64,000 nt of DNA from JASHPR01 sp963842355 (lineage in GTDB: Bacteria > Actinomycetota > Actinomycetes > Streptosporangiales > Streptosporangiaceae): contig CAWJGC010000011.1 of NCBI GenBank assembly GCA_963842355.1, forward strand, positions 124,001 to 188,000. Reading direction: 5' to 3'. A program made the position numbers and the translations under genes. This document shows, one piece after another, positions 41,968-50,680 of the stretch. How positions within the stretch are numbered: position 1 is the first letter of the stretch; each line of letters starts with the position of its first letter. The notes beneath the pieces are model-generated. The model did no database searches and was not told the origin of the DNA. It saw only the letters and a program-made list of their open reading frames with translations.

Positions 41968-42852
41968 ATGGATAACCGGAGCGAGATCCGCGACTTCTTG
42001 ACTTCACGCCGGGCCAGGATCACCCCAGAGCAGGCGGGCCTGCCTGCCTACGGTGCTAACCGCCGCGTCGCGGGACTCCGCCGTGAGGAGGTCGCGTTGC
42101 TGGCCGGGGTCAGCGTCGACTACTACACCCGCCTGGAACGCGGCAACGCCAGCGGCGCCTCCGACACCGTCCTTGACGCCCTCGCCCGCGCCCTGCAACT
42201 GGATGAGGCCGAGCGCGCGCACCTGTTCGACCTCGCCCGCGCGGCGAACGCCATCACCGCGGCGCGCGCATCCCGCCGCCCTGCCGGGCAGCAGGTCCGC
42301 CCGGCCGTGCAGCGCATCCTGGATTCGATGACCACCACCCCGGCCTACCTGCGCAACGGGCGGATGGACATCCTGGCCGCCAACCAGCTCGGCCGGGCGC
42401 TTTACGCGCCCGTCTTCGACAGTACGGCACAGCCGGCGAATCACGCCCGGTTCATCTTCCTCGACCCGGGTGCTGCCGAGTTCTTCGCTGACTGGGACCG
42501 CGCGGCCGGCGACACCGTGGCTTTGCTGCGTGCCGAGGCGGGCCGCAACCCGCACGACCGCGCACTGTCAAACGTCATTGGCGAGCTTTCGACCCGCAGC
42601 GAGGCGTTCCGGCAGCTGTGGGCGGCGCACAACGTGCGGTTCCACCGCACCGGCCTCAAGCGCTTCCGCCACCCCGTCGTCGGCGACCTCGCCTTGGCGT
42701 TCGAAGCCCTCGACCTTACTGCGGACGGCCTGCGGATCACCGCCTACACCGCCGAACCCGGCACCCCATCGGCCGACGCGCTGAACCTCCTCGCCAGCTG
42801 GGCAGCCACCACAGACCAGCTCCAGCCATCCCGCGCGGCAGAGGGAACCTGA
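41968..42852 (+). CDS. XRE family regulator with MmyB-like ligand domain
   Basis: 294 aa. The HTH_XRE/HTH_31 is RRVAGLRREEVALLAGVSVD then YYTRLERGNASGAS (about residues 35-70). The C-terminal MmyB-like PAS-type ligand domain holds RILDSMTTTPAYLRNGRMDI, LAANQLGRALYAPVF, NHARFIFLDPGAAEFFADWD and LWAAHNVRFHRTGLKRFRHP. It is divergent from the ADH remnant/aldo-keto reductase/cupin operon, a very common pairing, and presumably regulates it. The open frame extends upstream to 41530 but antisense to the operon; ATG 41968 is the family-like start. Confidence 0.9.
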   Translation: MDNRSEIRDFLTSRRARITPEQAGLPAYGANRRVAGLRREEVALLAGVSVDYYTRLERGNASGASDTVLDALARALQLDEAERAHLFDLARAANAITAARASRRPAGQQVRPAVQRILDSMTTTPAYLRNGRMDILAANQLGRALYAPVFDSTAQPANHARFIFLDPGAAEFFADWDRAAGDTVALLRAEAGRNPHDRALSNVIGELSTRSEAFRQLWAAHNVRFHRTGLKRFRHPVVGDLALAFEALDLTADGLRITAYTAEPGTPSADALNLLASWAATTDQLQPSRAAEGT

Positions 42853-43004
42853 TACGCGGCGCCGGCATGAACGGCTGCGGACGCTAGAGCAGCGATTGAC
42901 CCCGCCAGGGCAGCGCGCCGAGCCGGCGATCCGGAGCGACGGCCTGGATGGGCGCCGATCTTCGATCTCGGTTCGCGTCCCGGCCGAACGGATGGCGGCA
43001 CGTC

Positions 43005-43814
43005 TCAGACCGCTCGTGCGACGCCCTGGACGGCGCGCAGCCGGCCGTCGGCCAGCGCGGTGGTGAGGTTCTTGGCTTTCGACCCGAAGTTGGGGACGAA
43101 GACCTGCAGTCCGATCGGGCTGGGAGGCAACATGAGCAGTGCCCGCATCGTCGCGGCCGCGTGGTCGGTGAGATCGTTCCACTGCTCGATCTCGAACCCG
43201 GAGGTTTCGATGGCCGCGCGCAATCGATCGGGTGTGGTTAGGTGGCTGTATTCGGGCCGGTCGGCCCAGGGCATCGGAAAGTCGGGTTCGCGGTCCTCGC
43301 CGGCGGCGATATCCCACACAGCCAGCCTGCCGCCGTCGACCAGGATCCGGCGTGCCTCCTCGTAGAGGAGAGCCTTGTCGGCCACGTTCATCTGCACGTG
43401 CTGGCTGAACATCAGGGTGAAGGTCGCGTCCTCGAACGGCAGGTCCGTGACGTCTCCTTGGCGCACGGAGATCCGATCGTCTAGCCCGGCAAGCTGGTTG
43501 AGCCACCGTGCGGTCTCACAGTATTCCTCGGTGAGATCCACGGCGACCACGTGGCAGCGGCTGCGTCCGGCGACGTAGCGGGCGGTTCCACCGATACCGC
43601 TGCCCGCGTCGAGGACCTCGTCGTCGGGGCTGATCTCGACCAGGTCGGCCAGTCGGGTGGTGGCGATGCGGCCCATCGTGTGGAAGTCCTCAAGCAGAGC
43701 GAGGTCCGCCGGCCGAAGGTGGTCGAGGTCTTTCCCGGCGGCTACGAGCGCCTGCTCGATGGCCTGCCGGGAAGCGCCGGTCGAGTACTGGGTCTCGATC
43801 TGGATGTCTGTCAC
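43005..43814 (-). CDS. Class I SAM-dependent methyltransferase
   Basis: 269 aa. Motif I DEVLDAGSGIGGTARYVAGR (about residue 66), acidic motif II CHVVAVDLTEEYCETARWLN, DVTDLPFEDATFTLMFSQHV (motif IV) and RRILVDGGRLAVWDIAAGED. The N-terminal YSTGASRQAIEQALVAAGKD and LRPADLALLEDFHTMGRIAT match the group that includes sarcosine/dimethylglycine and related small-molecule methyltransferases. The substrate is unknown. Not obviously in an operon. Confidence 0.88.
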   Translation of the reverse strand: MTDIQIETQYSTGASRQAIEQALVAAGKDLDHLRPADLALLEDFHTMGRIATTRLADLVEISPDDEVLDAGSGIGGTARYVAGRSRCHVVAVDLTEEYCETARWLNQLAGLDDRISVRQGDVTDLPFEDATFTLMFSQHVQMNVADKALLYEEARRILVDGGRLAVWDIAAGEDREPDFPMPWADRPEYSHLTTPDRLRAAIETSGFEIEQWNDLTDHAAATMRALLMLPPSPIGLQVFVPNFGSKAKNLTTALADGRLRAVQGVARAV

Positions 43815-43952
43815 CTCAACGCCTTTCGGGCCGAACTACTTGCGGGTCAGAGGGATGCCGTGTCGATGGCCGGAGCGTGCTCGGTTCGCCCAGGGCCTGC
43901 CGGACGGCGCCCGGGCCGGGCGAGACGTCCGACCTGCGGTCTGAGCGAGGCA

Positions 43953-44108
43953 TTACCGGCTTGGGAGCATCAGCGGCGTGGCCGTGCCCGGGTCGGCGGG
44001 ACCCATGAGTGGGACCGCTGTACCTCGCTCAGCGGCTCGGTCAAGGATGAACCTGGGCGGAGAGATCTCCGGGATCTCGACGTCTGGGTATGGACTCCGG
44101 GTGTTCAT
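43953..44108 (-). pseudogene. N-terminal fragment of an AMP-binding (4-coumarate-CoA-ligase-like) enzyme
   Basis: 51 codons. RSPYPDVEIPEISPPRFILD then RAAERG closely resembles the first 30 residues of 4-coumarate-CoA ligase-type enzymes. After that the frame reads TAVPLMGPADPGTATPLMLP and stops. The remaining ~480 residues are absent. Upstream on the same strand and in frame, 44110-44290 stays open with coding-like composition but has no start codon and no recognisable domain. Confidence 0.5.
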
Positions 44109-44290
44109 TGCGTTTCCTTTCCGTTGACCGGGCCCACGCCCGGCGTACAGTCTTGCGGGCGGATGGCCCTCCTGGTAGAGCTCGGCTGCCCTGAGCTGGC
44201 TGGCGAGCACGGCATGGGTGCGCTGGTCGGTGCCCGGCCAGGCCGCCGCCTCTTTGAGCGCATCGATCTCGAGCTGGATTCTGTTCTCCT

Positions 44291-45043
44291 CTATCTCGCG
44301 GCGGCAGTGAGCGGGGCGGTGGCTGGCAGCGGTGCTCGTTGGGCTCTGCGCAGCGCGGACACCGACGTGATGTGCAGGGCGAGCAGCAGCGGCACGCCGG
44401 CTGTCACGATCAGCGCGAGCGGGAGCTCGAAGATCGGCGCACCGGACGGGGTGACGTTGATCAGCTGGAATCCGGTGAGCGCTCCCAGGGTCAGGGCCAC
44501 GACCAGATCGGTTATGCCGAACGCGTTGTGCCACAGGGCGGCGCGGCGGCCCGTGCCCCGCGCGAGCCTGTACGCGACCAGCGGCGCGGCGATGCCGGCG
44601 GCAATGTCGCCCAGGCCCGCGGGCAAGGCGAACAGCGCGGGCAGATGACCGAGGGCCATCAAGATCAGGAAGGCCACCCCTTCCACCCGGAACGTGTGCG
44701 GGTACTCCAGGCGGCTCGCCAGGCCCGGTGCCGCCAGGGCGCGCGCGACCACGGGAATCCGGCGCAGGGCCAGCAGCGTGCCGAAGAAGCCGGCCACCGC
44801 AATCGGCAGCCACGGCACCCCGTGGCCGAGCCGCGTGTGGTACCAGCCATGACTCGCGATCACCGCGGTGGCGGTGAACCAGCCGCCGAGCACGACGGCC
44901 GCGGCCCCGGCCAGCAGCGCCGCGCGCCGTCGGCCCAGGCCGGCGCGTTTCGCGCCGCTGTACAGCACGACGCAGGTCGCAGCCGCGATCGCGGCGGTCC
45001 CGGCGATGGTGATCGCCCATATGTAGGCAGGCGGGTCGTACAT
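44291..45043 (-). CDS. Integral membrane protein, function unknown
   Basis: 250 aa with seven hydrophobic helices, for example YIWAITIAGTAAIAAATCVV, ALLAGAAAVVLGGWFTATAV, VPWLPIAVAGFFGTLLALRR and LPALIVTAG-like ELPLALIVTAGVPLLLALHI. I do not recognise a named family. GGAGG lies 5 nt before the ATG at 45041-45043; ATG 45055 is 4 codons upstream and less well placed. Divergent from the HxlR regulator, which probably controls it through the shared operator region. Confidence 0.72.
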   Translation of the reverse strand: MYDPPAYIWAITIAGTAAIAAATCVVLYSGAKRAGLGRRRAALLAGAAAVVLGGWFTATAVIASHGWYHTRLGHGVPWLPIAVAGFFGTLLALRRIPVVARALAAPGLASRLEYPHTFRVEGVAFLILMALGHLPALFALPAGLGDIAAGIAAPLVAYRLARGTGRRAALWHNAFGITDLVVALTLGALTGFQLINVTPSGAPIFELPLALIVTAGVPLLLALHITSVSALRRAQRAPLPATAPLTAAAR

Positions 45044-45076
45044 GACGTCCTCCATGAGTAGATGAGTTACTCCAAG

Positions 45077-45111
45077 ATAGTAGTTTGCAACTAGTATCTG
45101 TCAACTAGTAT
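45077..45111. promoter_or_regulatory. Divergent promoter and HxlR operator region
   Basis: On the minus strand, TTGACA (45099-45104) and TACTAT (45077-45082) with a 16-bp spacer form a strong promoter for the membrane-protein gene. The sequence CAACTAGTAT is repeated exactly at 45088-45097 and 45102-45111. AGTAGTT-tgc-AACTAGT (45079-45095) is a near-perfect dyad. HxlR/YodB-type regulators bind similar TAGT...ACTA dyads. The region is strikingly AT-rich. Confidence 0.6.
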
Positions 45112-45112
45112 T

Positions 45113-45778
45113 ATGGGGGGCGTGACCCGGAACGTTCGCACCTACGAGCACTTCTGCCTGGTCGCACGCGCGCTGGAACGCGTCGGCGACCGGTGGAGCC
45201 TGCTGGTGATCCGTGACCTTCTCACCGGCGCCAAGAGGTTCACCGACCTGATCGACCGTCTCGGCGGGATCACCCCCAAGACGCTCAGCCAGCGCCTGCG
45301 CGAACTTCAAGACACCGGCATCGTCACCGCCGACCGCGAGCCGGGCCGACGGGAGGTCTGGTACCGGCTGACACCGGCCGGAGCCGACCTCGGGCCCGTC
45401 ATCGACACGCTCAACTGGTGGGGGCTGCGGCACGCCTGGCGCTGGCCCCTCCCCGGCGAGCCGCTGCATGCCGAGCATCTGCTCCGCTGCGTCACCCAGG
45501 CCATCGACCTCGCCGCCGGTGACCACGAGCCAGCCCGCTGGTACTTCCGCCTCGACGGCGCGGACTACCTGGCCGAAAGCGACGGCCACCAATGGTCACT
45601 CGCCGCGGAAGCCCCGTCCGCACCGGCCGACGTCACGATCACCGCGACCACCCAAGCCCTGACCGCACTGATCTTCGCCGGTTCAGACGCCGACATCGAC
45701 ATCACCGGCAAACCCAGGGCAGTCGAACGATTCCGGCGGCTGATCAGCACCATGGCCACCGTCGTACATCCCGTCTAG
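45113..45778 (+). CDS. HxlR family transcriptional regulator with extra C-terminal domain
   Basis: 221 aa (218 from GTG 45122). The HxlR winged helix is CLVARALERVGDRWSLLVIR, DLLTGAKRFTDLIDRLGGIT, PKTLSQRLRELQDTGIV and the wing REVWYRLTPAGADLGPVID (about residues 15-100), with a Cys in EHFCLV that could be redox-active. The last ~110 residues are an SCP2-like or effector domain (DVTITATTQALTALIFAGSD) found in long HxlR proteins. A TAGTAT hexamer ends 10 nt before GTG 45122, so a leaderless start there is possible. Confidence 0.88.
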   Translation: MGGVTRNVRTYEHFCLVARALERVGDRWSLLVIRDLLTGAKRFTDLIDRLGGITPKTLSQRLRELQDTGIVTADREPGRREVWYRLTPAGADLGPVIDTLNWWGLRHAWRWPLPGEPLHAEHLLRCVTQAIDLAAGDHEPARWYFRLDGADYLAESDGHQWSLAAEAPSAPADVTITATTQALTALIFAGSDADIDITGKPRAVERFRRLISTMATVVHPV

Positions 45779-45935
45779 TCCCGTCTGGTCCGGAACCCTC
45801 CAAAACCGGATGTTCTGTGTGCGGGTGACCTTCCGGCAAGACGCCAGTCCCAGCCGCGCCGAGTCGGCGATCCGGGGCAACCGTCACATTCGCGGGGGGC
45901 GACCTGGCCTGATCATCCGGGCGGGTTGACGCTGA

Positions 45936-46186
45936 GGTGGCTCGCTGGCCCTGAACGGGCTGCGGGTATCGGAAGCAACCGGAGCGGACATCGAGTCCCT
46001 CGGTGTGGAATGCGGGCACCGGACGCTGACCACCACCCGCAAGGGCAGCAATGTCGTGACCATCCCCTCGCGCCCCGGACCGCTCGAGCCATCACTGACC
46101 TGCCAGCTGGCGGCCTTGGCCTGCCCGGAATCGCTGGTCATCGGCCTGGCATCACTCGCCCGACGGGCGGACGCGAGGACCCCTGA
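45936..46186 (+). pseudogene. Tyrosine recombinase (integrase) catalytic-domain fragment, frameshifted
   Basis: SLALNGLRVSEATGADIESL then GVECGHRTLTTTRKGSNVVT is the integrase segment with the first catalytic Arg (GLRVSEA) and the beta-hairpin Lys (TRKG). Near 46068 the homology changes frame and continues LAPRTARAITDL, before ending at TGA 46184-46186. The HxxR/Tyr half and the whole N-terminal core-binding domain are missing. No att sites or other phage genes are seen. It marks a past integration event. Confidence 0.65.
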
Positions 46187-46631
46187 TGGTAAACGCGATC
46201 AGGCCGACGGCGAAGACGGCCATGGCGGCGATCCAGCCGCCCCGGTCAGCCGGCGGCCGGGTCGGCCAGGTGAGCGGCTCGGAAAAGTTCGCGATCAGCG
46301 CGAACTGGGAGATGGCCGTGAAGGCGAGCGGGCCGATCCACGCGATCAGCGCGCCGGTCAGCAAGCAGAAGATCAGCCCGATCCCGGTCATGCCCAAGAC
46401 GTTGCGCGCCACCGGGAGGATGCCGCCAGCCAGGGAGACGCCGGCCTGCGGGTTGTACGCGGCCGCCGCGCCGAGGGCGAAGAGCCCGATGGCGGCCCCG
46501 CACAGCACGAGCGCTAGGCCGGCCCGCAGAACCCGCAGCCGACTGCCGGTCGCCTGCTCCGGCTCGCCGAACGGGCTGTGCATCGTCACCGCGATGATCC
46601 CGGCAGCGCAGCCCTGGAGGATCATCGGCAC
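46152..46631 (-). CDS. Membrane protein of ABC system, 5' part frameshifted
   Basis: 159 aa from GTG 46631, with four hydrophobic helices (LVLCGAAIGLFALGAAAAY, GMTGIGLIFCLLTGALIAW, FTAISQFALIANFSEPLTW, AMAVFAVGLIAFTI). Coding-like sequence in the same frame extends upstream to about 46815 (ARLAWLHLRSRRAPAALAAL then LACGAALWASLHYHWWLG) but has no start there. The likely original ATG at 46831 (MTVTDIQ) is one base out of register. So a frameshift near 46811 probably truncates the protein, or the GTG start is used. Third gene of the ABC operon 46152-49206. Confidence 0.6.
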   Translation of the reverse strand: MPMILQGCAAGIIAVTMHSPFGEPEQATGSRLRVLRAGLALVLCGAAIGLFALGAAAAYNPQAGVSLAGGILPVARNVLGMTGIGLIFCLLTGALIAWIGPLAFTAISQFALIANFSEPLTWPTRPPADRGGWIAAMAVFAVGLIAFTIRGPRVRPSGE

Positions 46632-46885
46632 GTCGTCGGCTGCGTTGCCGGTGCCGAGCCACCAGTGGTAGTGAAGCGAGGCCCACAGGGCCGCGCCGCA
46701 GGCCAGCAGCGCCGCCAGGGCGGCCGGGGCACGGCGGCTGCGCAGGTGCAGCCAGGCGAGACGGGCCGCCGAGGAAACAGGCCGCGCGGCCGGGGCCGCC
46801 GCCGCGGCTTCTGGATGTCAGTGACGGTCATCGCGCCGCTCCCCCGCTCCGCCGGGCCAGGGGGCAGCCTTCACCGGTTCCGCGC

Positions 46886-48436
46886 TCACGGGATCTGCGC
46901 CAGGGTGATGTGGCCGGCCTTCAGCGCGGCGAGGTGGGCGGCCAGCCAGGCGTGCCGCGTCGCGGCGGGCAGCGCGGCGAACCGGGCCGCAGCGGCCATG
47001 ACCTGCGGCTGCTTCGTACACTGCAGCGCCTCGGGGTCGCACGCCGGGTACGGCTGCGAGCCGATCGCCTTCAGCAGCCCGTCCACCACGGCCTGCTGCG
47101 CCGGGGTGCCCGCGTTCCACTGGACGCCGCTCGCGGTCATCTGGCCGATCGGGCCGGCGATCACGGCATGCGTGATGTCCTGCCGGAAGGCGTCCCGGAA
47201 CTGGGTCGCGTCCGGCACCTGGGCGATCGCGTTCATGGTGAACTCGTACGCCGGCGGCCTGCCGGTCACGGCGCCGTTGCCGTTGACCTGCTGTACGACC
47301 GATGGCAGTGCCTGGACCGGGACCTCAACGGAGCGGGCCGGCGTGCCCGGCAGCCCGGAGAGCTCGGCGATAACCGGCCCGAGCGCGCTCACGGCCTGGC
47401 TCAGGTAGCCCTTGTAGGCCGGGTGCAGGCAGACCTGGAAGCCACCGGAAACCTCCGCGCAGACCGGGGTGTACGGGATCGGCTTGTCGGAGGCACTGTC
47501 GTGCAGGGCGGGGACCTCGATGCCCCTCGTGACCGACGACGCCCTGGCCGTCGCCGCCAGCCCGAACCCGGTCGCGGCCAGGGCGATGCCGGCCGCGAAG
47601 ACGGTAGTCGCGACGGCACGCAGCCGCGCCCCTCCCCCGCTCGCGAGATCCAGGGCGCCGCGCCACCCGGCGCCACCGGTGCGCGGGGACAGCCCGAGCA
47701 GGCCAGCCGCCCCGAGCGCGCACCCGGCGAAGAACATCACCTGGACGATCGAGACGTCCGGCGCGACGGGGTAGAGGACGCCCGTGTCGTTCGCCGGGAC
47801 GGAACCGTCCGGCGACAGCGAGGCGACCGAGACGCCGCCCTGGCTGACCGCGCGGCTGAACGCTGCCAGGACGAGCACCGAGATGCCCACGGCGACGATC
47901 GGGGGCGTGAACCGGCCGGGGAACAGCGCCCCGAGGGTGAACGCGAGCGCGCAGACCGCGGTCAGCGACACGGCGCCGGCCGCGACCGGCCAGAGAGGCG
48001 GCCCGCCCCAGGTCACTGCCTGCGCGATGCTGACGTACAAGACGGCTACCCCTGCCAGGAAGGCGGCCAGCACCCAGGAAACTGTGCCGGCAAGCGAGCA
48101 GAGCTGCCGCGTCCAGGCGGGCCGGGCGGTGGAGCCCAGCAGGTCATCGACGATGCGGCGGTCCTCCCGCGACCCGGCCCAGGCGGAAAAGCCGGCGGCG
48201 AAGGGTACGCAGACCGGCCAGAACTTGTCCAGCACGACCGAGGCCCGCAAGGTCCAGAGGGCGGGATAGTCAGAGGCCGTCCGGAACGGGTCGTAGACGA
48301 ACAGGACGGCGAGCAGCGGGATGGCCCAGACGAAGGCGCTGTGCCTGACCTCCATCCACGCGATGCGGGCGGCGAGCAAGGGCAGGCGGGACCGGTTCCG
48401 GGCCGGGCGGGCCGCCCGCCCGGTCGCGGCGGTCAT
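46886..48436 (-). CDS. ABC transporter membrane protein with large extracytoplasmic region
   Basis: 516 aa. The N-terminal half has six or so helices (FVWAIPLLAVLFVYDPF, VSWVLAAFLAGVAVLYVSIA, VAAGAVSLTAVCALAFTLGA). After a further helix at about residue 280 (AVATTVFAAGIALAATGFGL) comes a ~200-residue soluble domain with Cys in YTPVCAEVSGGFQVCLHPAY and in CDPEALQC, probably disulfide-bonded outside the cell. Its ATG overlaps the ATPase stop (ATGA). No close family is recognised beyond an ABC-2-like permease. Its regulation probably comes from the divergent two-component system. Confidence 0.72.
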   Translation of the reverse strand: MTAATGRAARPARNRSRLPLLAARIAWMEVRHSAFVWAIPLLAVLFVYDPFRTASDYPALWTLRASVVLDKFWPVCVPFAAGFSAWAGSREDRRIVDDLLGSTARPAWTRQLCSLAGTVSWVLAAFLAGVAVLYVSIAQAVTWGGPPLWPVAAGAVSLTAVCALAFTLGALFPGRFTPPIVAVGISVLVLAAFSRAVSQGGVSVASLSPDGSVPANDTGVLYPVAPDVSIVQVMFFAGCALGAAGLLGLSPRTGGAGWRGALDLASGGGARLRAVATTVFAAGIALAATGFGLAATARASSVTRGIEVPALHDSASDKPIPYTPVCAEVSGGFQVCLHPAYKGYLSQAVSALGPVIAELSGLPGTPARSVEVPVQALPSVVQQVNGNGAVTGRPPAYEFTMNAIAQVPDATQFRDAFRQDITHAVIAGPIGQMTASGVQWNAGTPAQQAVVDGLLKAIGSQPYPACDPEALQCTKQPQVMAAAARFAALPAATRHAWLAAHLAALKAGHITLAQIP

Positions 48437-49206
48437 GCGGCCACTCCGCCATTGTTCCGGGAAGCACTGCGGGCGGCCTGCAGGACGGCGCTGTAGCCGC
48501 GCTCCAGCGGGGCGTGGCCTACCTCATGGCCCTCGCCGCGGGCGGTCAGCTCGGCCGGGGTGCCGCGGAAGACGATGTGCCCCGCGTCCATCAGCGCCAC
48601 GTCCGAGCAGGCAGCGCCCACGTCCTCGACCAGGTGCGTGGACACGACGACGGCCGCGGCCTGGCCGAGGTCGCGCAGCAGGGCGCGGAACCCGACCCGC
48701 TGCTCGGGGTCGAGGCCGGCGGTCGGCTCGTCGAGCAGCAGCAGCTCCGGGTCGTTCACGATCGCCTGCGCGATCCCGACCCGGCGCAGCATGCCGCCCG
48801 ACAGCGTGCGCAGCTTCGCCTTCGCCTTGGCCCCGAGGTCAACCCGCTCCACGGCCGCCGCCACGGCCTTGTCAACGCGACCCGGCGGAACCTCCTTGAG
48901 CAGCGCGAAGTACTCGACGAACTCCACAACGGTGAACGCCGGGTAGTAGCCGAGGTTTTGCGGGAGGTAGCCGAGGCGGCGGCGGATCTCGCGGCGCTGC
49001 GCGGCGCTCTTCGGGTCGCGGTCGAGCAGCCGGATCCTGCCGGACGACGGCGGCAGCACGGTCGCGAGGATGCGCAGCAGGGAGGTCTTGCCCGCGCCGT
49101 TCGGCCCCAGCAGGCCGAGCACGCCGGGGCCTGCCTGCAGGCTCACGCCAACGACGGCCTTATTTCCCCCGAACGACCGGGTAATGCTCGTGAGCTCAAT
49201 ATTCAC
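48433..49206 (-). CDS. ABC transporter ATP-binding protein
   Basis: 257 aa. Walker A GLLGPNGAGKTSLLRI, Q-loop LGYLPQNLGYYPAFTVVEFV, signature LSGGMLRRVGIAQAI, Walker B LLLLDEPTAGLDPEQ, switch His in VVVSTHLVED. First gene of a three-gene operon with two membrane proteins. The GTG at 49206 follows AGGAAGGG by 5 nt; the 15 extra residues to 49251 are Arg-rich. Divergent from the histidine kinase gene, the arrangement seen for antibiotic-sensing or efflux modules. Confidence 0.92.
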   Translation of the reverse strand: MNIELTSITRSFGGNKAVVGVSLQAGPGVLGLLGPNGAGKTSLLRILATVLPPSSGRIRLLDRDPKSAAQRREIRRRLGYLPQNLGYYPAFTVVEFVEYFALLKEVPPGRVDKAVAAAVERVDLGAKAKAKLRTLSGGMLRRVGIAQAIVNDPELLLLDEPTAGLDPEQRVGFRALLRDLGQAAAVVVSTHLVEDVGAACSDVALMDAGHIVFRGTPAELTARGEGHEVGHAPLERGYSAVLQAARSASRNNGGVAA

Positions 49207-49411
49207 TGTGCCCTTCCTGAAGAGGTTGCGTAGCCGACGGCGACGGCACATCGCGCGATCGCCGGGATGTCTCCAACGGTGCCTTGGGCATCGGCGAATT
49301 ACGTCGGGCCATGGGACAGGCTTCCGCGGCGCCGGGTGGCCTCAGGTCCAACAGACCGCGTCGGTCCCTGGTACGACGCGAAACCGGGACCTGCGGAGTT
49401 ACTGTCTGGGC

Positions 49412-50680
49412 ATGGACCCGCTCGCACCGCCGCTGAAGCGGCTTCGGCCGGTGCGCTGGATCGCGATCGACTGCGCGTTCACGGCACTGATGGCGCTGGC
49501 GTACCTCGAGTTGAAGGCTGCGCCATTCCTGCGGGGAATCCCGCTCTGGGCAGCCGCCGTGATCGTCGCGGTCGCGGTGGTTCCCGCGGCCTTCCGGCGG
49601 TGCTGGCCGCGTACCGTGCTCGCGTTGGTCGTGACCGCCGGGGCCGTTGCCACGGCGATTAGCTCTTCCCCTGTTCCGTCGCTCGCGGCGGCCTTCGTGA
49701 TATACGTCATCTCGCTGCGGTTTCCGCGGCGGGACGCGCTGTGGCTGCTCGCCGGCACGCTGCTGGTGATAGCGGCCGGGCTCGCCGCGTTCGCCGTTAC
49801 CCCGCACGGGGCCTATGGGCCGGAGACTGGCACGGTCGGCAAAGCCGCCGGCCTTCTGCTCGAAAGCGGGCTCCTGGTCACGGTTGCGTGGCTGATCGGC
49901 TATTCGGTGCGGCAGCAGCGCGGTCAAGCCGCGGGCCGGCGGGAGCAGGCCGAGCGGCGGGCGCGCGAGCAACTGGCCGAGGCCCGCCGCGCGAGGAGCG
50001 AGGAACGGCTGCAGATCTCACGCGAGCTGCATGACGTGGTGGCACACACCCTGAGCCTGATAACGGTTCAGGCGGGGGTCGCCAGCTACGTGATCGGTAC
50101 GCGCCCCGAGGAGGCGGCCCGCGCCCTGTCGTCCATCGAGCAAACCAGCCGCAGCGCGCTGTACGAGATGCGGGCGCTGCTCGGGGTGCTCCGCGACGGG
50201 GAGACCGGAGCCACGAACGGATCATGGCCGGGAACCCGGGACGCCGCACTGGTACCAGCGCCGGGACTGGCGGACCTGGACAGCCTGGCCAGGCGTACCG
50301 GCGAGGCCGGGGTCCGGGTCGACCTGAGCGTCCGCGGCGAGCGGCCCCGGCTTCCCGCCGGGCTTGAACTGGCCGCATACCGGGTGATCCAGGAAGCGGT
50401 CACCAACGTCATCAAGCACGCGGCAACAGACCGGTGCCAGGTGACCGTCGCCTACGCGGAGGACACGCTGACACTAGAGGTAACCGACAACGGCAGCAGC
50501 TCAACCGCGACCGGCGGCGGCAGCGAGCTTCCGGTCGCCGGCAACGGCATCATCGGAATGCGGGAGCGGGCCGCGATATACGGCGGGCAGGTCCGGGCCG
50601 CGCCACTGCCGGGATGCGGCTTCCGGGTCACCGCCCGATTTCCGCTCGCGGGCACAGGGCTGGCGGACACCGGGGCATGA
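49412..50680 (+). CDS. Sensor histidine kinase (HisKA_3)
   Basis: 422 aa. The N-terminal ~150 residues carry five helices (WIAIDCAFTALMALAYLELK, LWAAAVIVAVAVVPAAFRRC, ALWLLAGTLLVIAAGLAAFA). The HisKA_3 helix is ERLQISRELHDVVAHTLSLI with the phospho-acceptor His in ELHDVVAH. HATPase has N-box VIQEAVTNVIKHAATDRCQV and G-box GNGIIGMRERAAIYGG. It overlaps the regulator by 4 nt (ATGA). Divergent from the ABC operon, which it probably controls. An inverted repeat GGTCCC-N17-GGGACC lies just upstream (49363-49391). Confidence 0.92.
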   Translation: MDPLAPPLKRLRPVRWIAIDCAFTALMALAYLELKAAPFLRGIPLWAAAVIVAVAVVPAAFRRCWPRTVLALVVTAGAVATAISSSPVPSLAAAFVIYVISLRFPRRDALWLLAGTLLVIAAGLAAFAVTPHGAYGPETGTVGKAAGLLLESGLLVTVAWLIGYSVRQQRGQAAGRREQAERRAREQLAEARRARSEERLQISRELHDVVAHTLSLITVQAGVASYVIGTRPEEAARALSSIEQTSRSALYEMRALLGVLRDGETGATNGSWPGTRDAALVPAPGLADLDSLARRTGEAGVRVDLSVRGERPRLPAGLELAAYRVIQEAVTNVIKHAATDRCQVTVAYAEDTLTLEVTDNGSSSTATGGGSELPVAGNGIIGMRERAAIYGGQVRAAPLPGCGFRVTARFPLAGTGLADTGA

